This document shows, piece after piece, positions 62,159-64,000 of a stretch of 64,000 bases of DNA. Origin of the DNA: Choricystis sp. odSpoLacu1 (Eukaryota > Chlorophyta > Trebouxiophyceae); the NCBI GenBank assembly GCA_958009055.1, contig OY253655.1, forward strand, positions 620,001 to 684,000. Direction: 5' to 3'. The translations under genes and the position numbers were made by a program. The notes under the pieces were generated by a model. It had not been told where the DNA came from. It did not search any database and was given only the letters and a program-made list of their open reading frames with translations. How positions within the stretch are numbered: position 1 is the stretch's first letter; each line of letters begins with the position of its first letter.

Positions 62159-63535
62159 ATGTCGTCCCCACCCGGCCCCGTCGGCGGCCGCGCCCTGGCC
62201 GCAGCAGCAGCAGCAGCCACCACAGTTCGCCCCACGCGCGACTGGCGGGACGCGCAGGCCATGCCGCCACCCCCGCCGCGCGCGCCGCTGGCGCCGCGCC
62301 CCCCTACCGTCGTCGACGAAGACTCCTGGGCCGACACCATCGCCGCCCTCATCGAGCGCGACTACTTTCCCGAGCTGCCCCGCCTGGCCAGCCGGCTGGA
62401 GTGGCTGCAAGCGGTACGGACGCGCGACTCGGTCGCACTGGCGTCGGCTCAAGCCAACATAGCAGCCCGCCGGGCGGGCGCCCGCACGCCCGCGGTGGAG
62501 CCAGGGCGCGGCAGGGACACGGTGACCGGGTTCACGCCCGGGTGGACGCCGGCCGCGCTGCTGGGTGGTGGTGGGGGGGGTGGCGACGACGGCGACGACA
62601 ACGCCGTTCCTCCCCACCTCCTGCCCCGCGCCCCCCCCATGACGCTGGACCAGTTTCTGGCTTCTCACACGTCGGAAGACAATGCCGCCTTTGCGGACGC
62701 CGTGGTGCGCGCATCCCAGCGGCGGGCTGCTGCGGCGGCGCGCGTGCGCGCACGCGGGGCGGGGGACGCAGCCGCCACCGCGCCCCGCGGCGCGGCAGCC
62801 TCCCTCTTCCTGCCGGGAGGGTCGGACCAAACGCTGGCTCTGCCGTCCACCGCGGGCGCGGGGCCGCTGCTGGCGCTGCCGGCGGGTGTGCGTGTTGCTG
62901 ACGGCGCCCCGCTCCCTCCCGGCGCGTCCGCGCGGCCGCCGCCCCGGGTGGCGGCTACCCGGTTTGGGGCGACTGGCGACCGGAGGCTGTCGACGGGGGG
63001 CACGAGCGACGGTGGGTCGAGCTGGGGAGGAGGAGGAGGCGGGTCGACCCCCGGAGGCCCCAGCGACCGTGCTGCAGCTCCTTACGGTGGCGGCCCCTCC
63101 TGGTCGCGCGTTCCCACACCCCGCCTGGACCCGGGCGCGGGGGGCACGTCCCCGCTGGTGACGTGGGGGGAGATTGCAGGCACCCCGCTGCGCCTGGCCC
63201 CGGGCGATGGTGACGCAGAGTGGGCAGCCCCTCCGACCCCCGCCGAACTGGCCGCCGCCGCTGACATCGCGCGCGGGGGTGGCGGCTTCGCCATGGCGCC
63301 CCCCACCGCGCGGGAGGCGTTGGCGCGGCGCGCGGCGACCGCGCCGCGCCGGGGCGTCGCGTCGCGGGGGGGAACCCCGCTGGCTGTGCGTGGCGAGGGC
63401 GTCACGCCTAGAGGTGGTGGCGCTGCCACGCTCGGCCGGGCGGGTACGCCCCTGTCGGCGGCGGGGGCGCGGCTGGCGGCACGGCTGCGGTCGCGCGCCG
63501 CCACGCCGCTCGCGTGGCGCGGTGGGAAAAAGTGA
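62159..63535 (+). CDS. ESS2: splicing factor ESS2 homologue (DGCR14/Es2)
   Basis: A single exon of 458 residues. The family blocks appear in order: TVVDEDSWADTIAALIERDYFPELPRL near residue 50, DQFLASHTSEDNAAFADAV near 165, and SPLVTWGEIAGTPLRLAPG near 335. A Thr-Pro-rich C-terminus follows, with repeated RAATP/RGGTP/RAGTP and the final RLRSRAATPLAW. ESS2 proteins are found in the spliceosomal C complex in humans, flies and plants. The TP repeats are possible kinase sites, which is inference. Gly/Ala-rich stretches replace the long helical middle of animal ESS2. Confidence 0.9.
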   Translation: MSSPPGPVGGRALAAAAAAATTVRPTRDWRDAQAMPPPPPRAPLAPRPPTVVDEDSWADTIAALIERDYFPELPRLASRLEWLQAVRTRDSVALASAQANIAARRAGARTPAVEPGRGRDTVTGFTPGWTPAALLGGGGGGGDDGDDNAVPPHLLPRAPPMTLDQFLASHTSEDNAAFADAVVRASQRRAAAAARVRARGAGDAAATAPRGAAASLFLPGGSDQTLALPSTAGAGPLLALPAGVRVADGAPLPPGASARPPPRVAATRFGATGDRRLSTGGTSDGGSSWGGGGGGSTPGGPSDRAAAPYGGGPSWSRVPTPRLDPGAGGTSPLVTWGEIAGTPLRLAPGDGDAEWAAPPTPAELAAAADIARGGGGFAMAPPTAREALARRAATAPRRGVASRGGTPLAVRGEGVTPRGGGAATLGRAGTPLSAAGARLAARLRSRAATPLAWRGGKK

Positions 63536-63706
63536 GGGGAGGCGTGTTTTTTGGATGGTTCATTGTTTTCCTTGGTTTTGTAGCACCACACTCTGGTAGG
63601 CACGCTCTAGTTTTCGTTCGTTTTTTTGGTCGGAAGGGGAGGCGAAAACGGGAGAAGGCATCGCTCACTGTCGTCGAGAAAAAGAAAGCGCGAGCGGCCG
63701 ACGACA

Positions 63707-64000
63707 ATGGCCGACGACTCCTCCCCCCCGTCCGAGACGCCGTCCGCGGCGGACGGTCTGGCGGCGCTCGCGTCTGAGCAGAACAGAAGACGTGCGTGTG
63801 TGTGGAAGGAGGGGGGGGAGAGAGGCGGGGAGGAGAGAGGAAGGGCGCGTCACTCACGCCAGCATTCCTCCCGACCACCACGCCCCCCGCGAAGCCTGCA
63901 CGCCCTCGCCCACGCGCCCACACACACAACACACACACACAAACACCCTCAGCCTCTCGCTCCGTCGTGCACGCGGCCGCCACCGCACTGCTGGCCGTCA
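63707..64000 (+). CDS. unknown protein, 5' part only (window end)
   Basis: Exon 1 is 63707-63791 (MADDSSPPSETPSAADGLAAL, ASEQNRR). A probable 161-nt intron with donor GTGCGTGTG ends CTCAG at 63952. Exon 2 begins 63953 and runs off the window with P-SRSVVHAAATALLAV, which may be the start of a hydrophobic segment. The start ATG is in a good context and the intron has local character, but too little is visible to name a family. Confidence 0.6.
   Translation, partial: MADDSSPPSETPSAADGLAALASEQNRRRACVWKEGGERGGEERGRARHSRQHSSRPPRPPRSLHALAHAPTHTTHTHKHPQPLAPSCTRPPPHCWPS

Noticed and set aside
1..64000. Anti-phage islands, CRISPR arrays, insertion sequences or integrated viral genes
   Set aside because: No spaced direct repeats, transposase, integrase, capsid or polymerase motifs were seen; the content is eukaryotic housekeeping genes.
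1..64000. TGTAA as a general green-algal poly(A) signal
   Set aside because: It occurs after the membrane-protein gene at 5204 and a few others, but not consistently at the expected distance from stop codons.

Overview
The window is nuclear DNA from a very GC-rich, gene-dense eukaryote, most likely a green alga with a compact genome. The genes carry spliceosomal introns, mostly GTGAG...CAG and about 70-120 nt long. Several products have plant-type architectures: an AAE17/18-like acyl-activating enzyme, a CCR4 with an N-terminal zinc-knuckle domain, an ALT-type acyl-ACP thioesterase, a SABRE/Hobbit-type giant lipid-transfer protein and a PAM16/TXR1 homologue. Plastid proteins (bL17, bS1, the chalcone-isomerase-fold protein, the thioesterase) start directly with Arg/Ala-rich transit peptides and no signal peptide. 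This argues for a primary, two-membrane plastid. The species cannot be named from the sequence.

Layout. 1-5.2 kb (+): 3' part of an acyl-activating enzyme, an ER-type FKBP, mitochondrial 2-enoyl thioester reductase (MECR), a polytopic membrane protein. 5.7-12.7 kb: a Cys-rich secreted protein, RNF25-like RWD/RING protein (-), metallophosphoesterase (-), plastid bL17, alpha/beta hydrolase, MDR quinone-oxidoreductase-like protein. 12.7-20 kb: one-TM unknown (-), CLN3, a 45-residue membrane protein (-), cytochrome b561, UTP14 (-). 20-24.6 kb: CHI-fold protein, secreted unknown, enoyl-CoA hydratase, MYND/MSS51-like protein (-). 24.7-33.2 kb: one giant BLTP2/SABRE gene (-). 33.5-46.5 kb: plastid bS1, TFIIS (-), CCR4 deadenylase, a GT32-methyltransferase fusion, WD40 protein (-), acyl-ACP thioesterase, PAM16 (-), NAA20. 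46.6-64 kb: CCT6 (-), small coiled coil, DCAF12 (-), LRR membrane protein (-), SKI2 helicase (-), ESS2, and the 5' end of one more gene.

There is no operon-like functional clustering. The genes are mostly housekeeping: protein folding (FKBP, CCT6, PAM16), RNA metabolism (UTP14, CCR4, SKI2, ESS2, TFIIS), organelle translation and fatty-acid metabolism. Neighbouring genes are often separated by less than 100 bp, and many pairs are divergent or convergent.

The most striking whole-window observation is technical or mutational. Six otherwise intact genes contain eight frame breaks in total, and every one is repaired by removing one repeat unit or base. Five lie in C/G homopolymers of 10-13 nt, two in CG dinucleotide repeats and one between two short direct repeats. 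The corrected total length is a multiple of three in every gene. Exon coordinates were derived by hand from splice signals and protein-family continuity; no alignment was run. I found no tRNA, rRNA, CRISPR or recognisable transposon.
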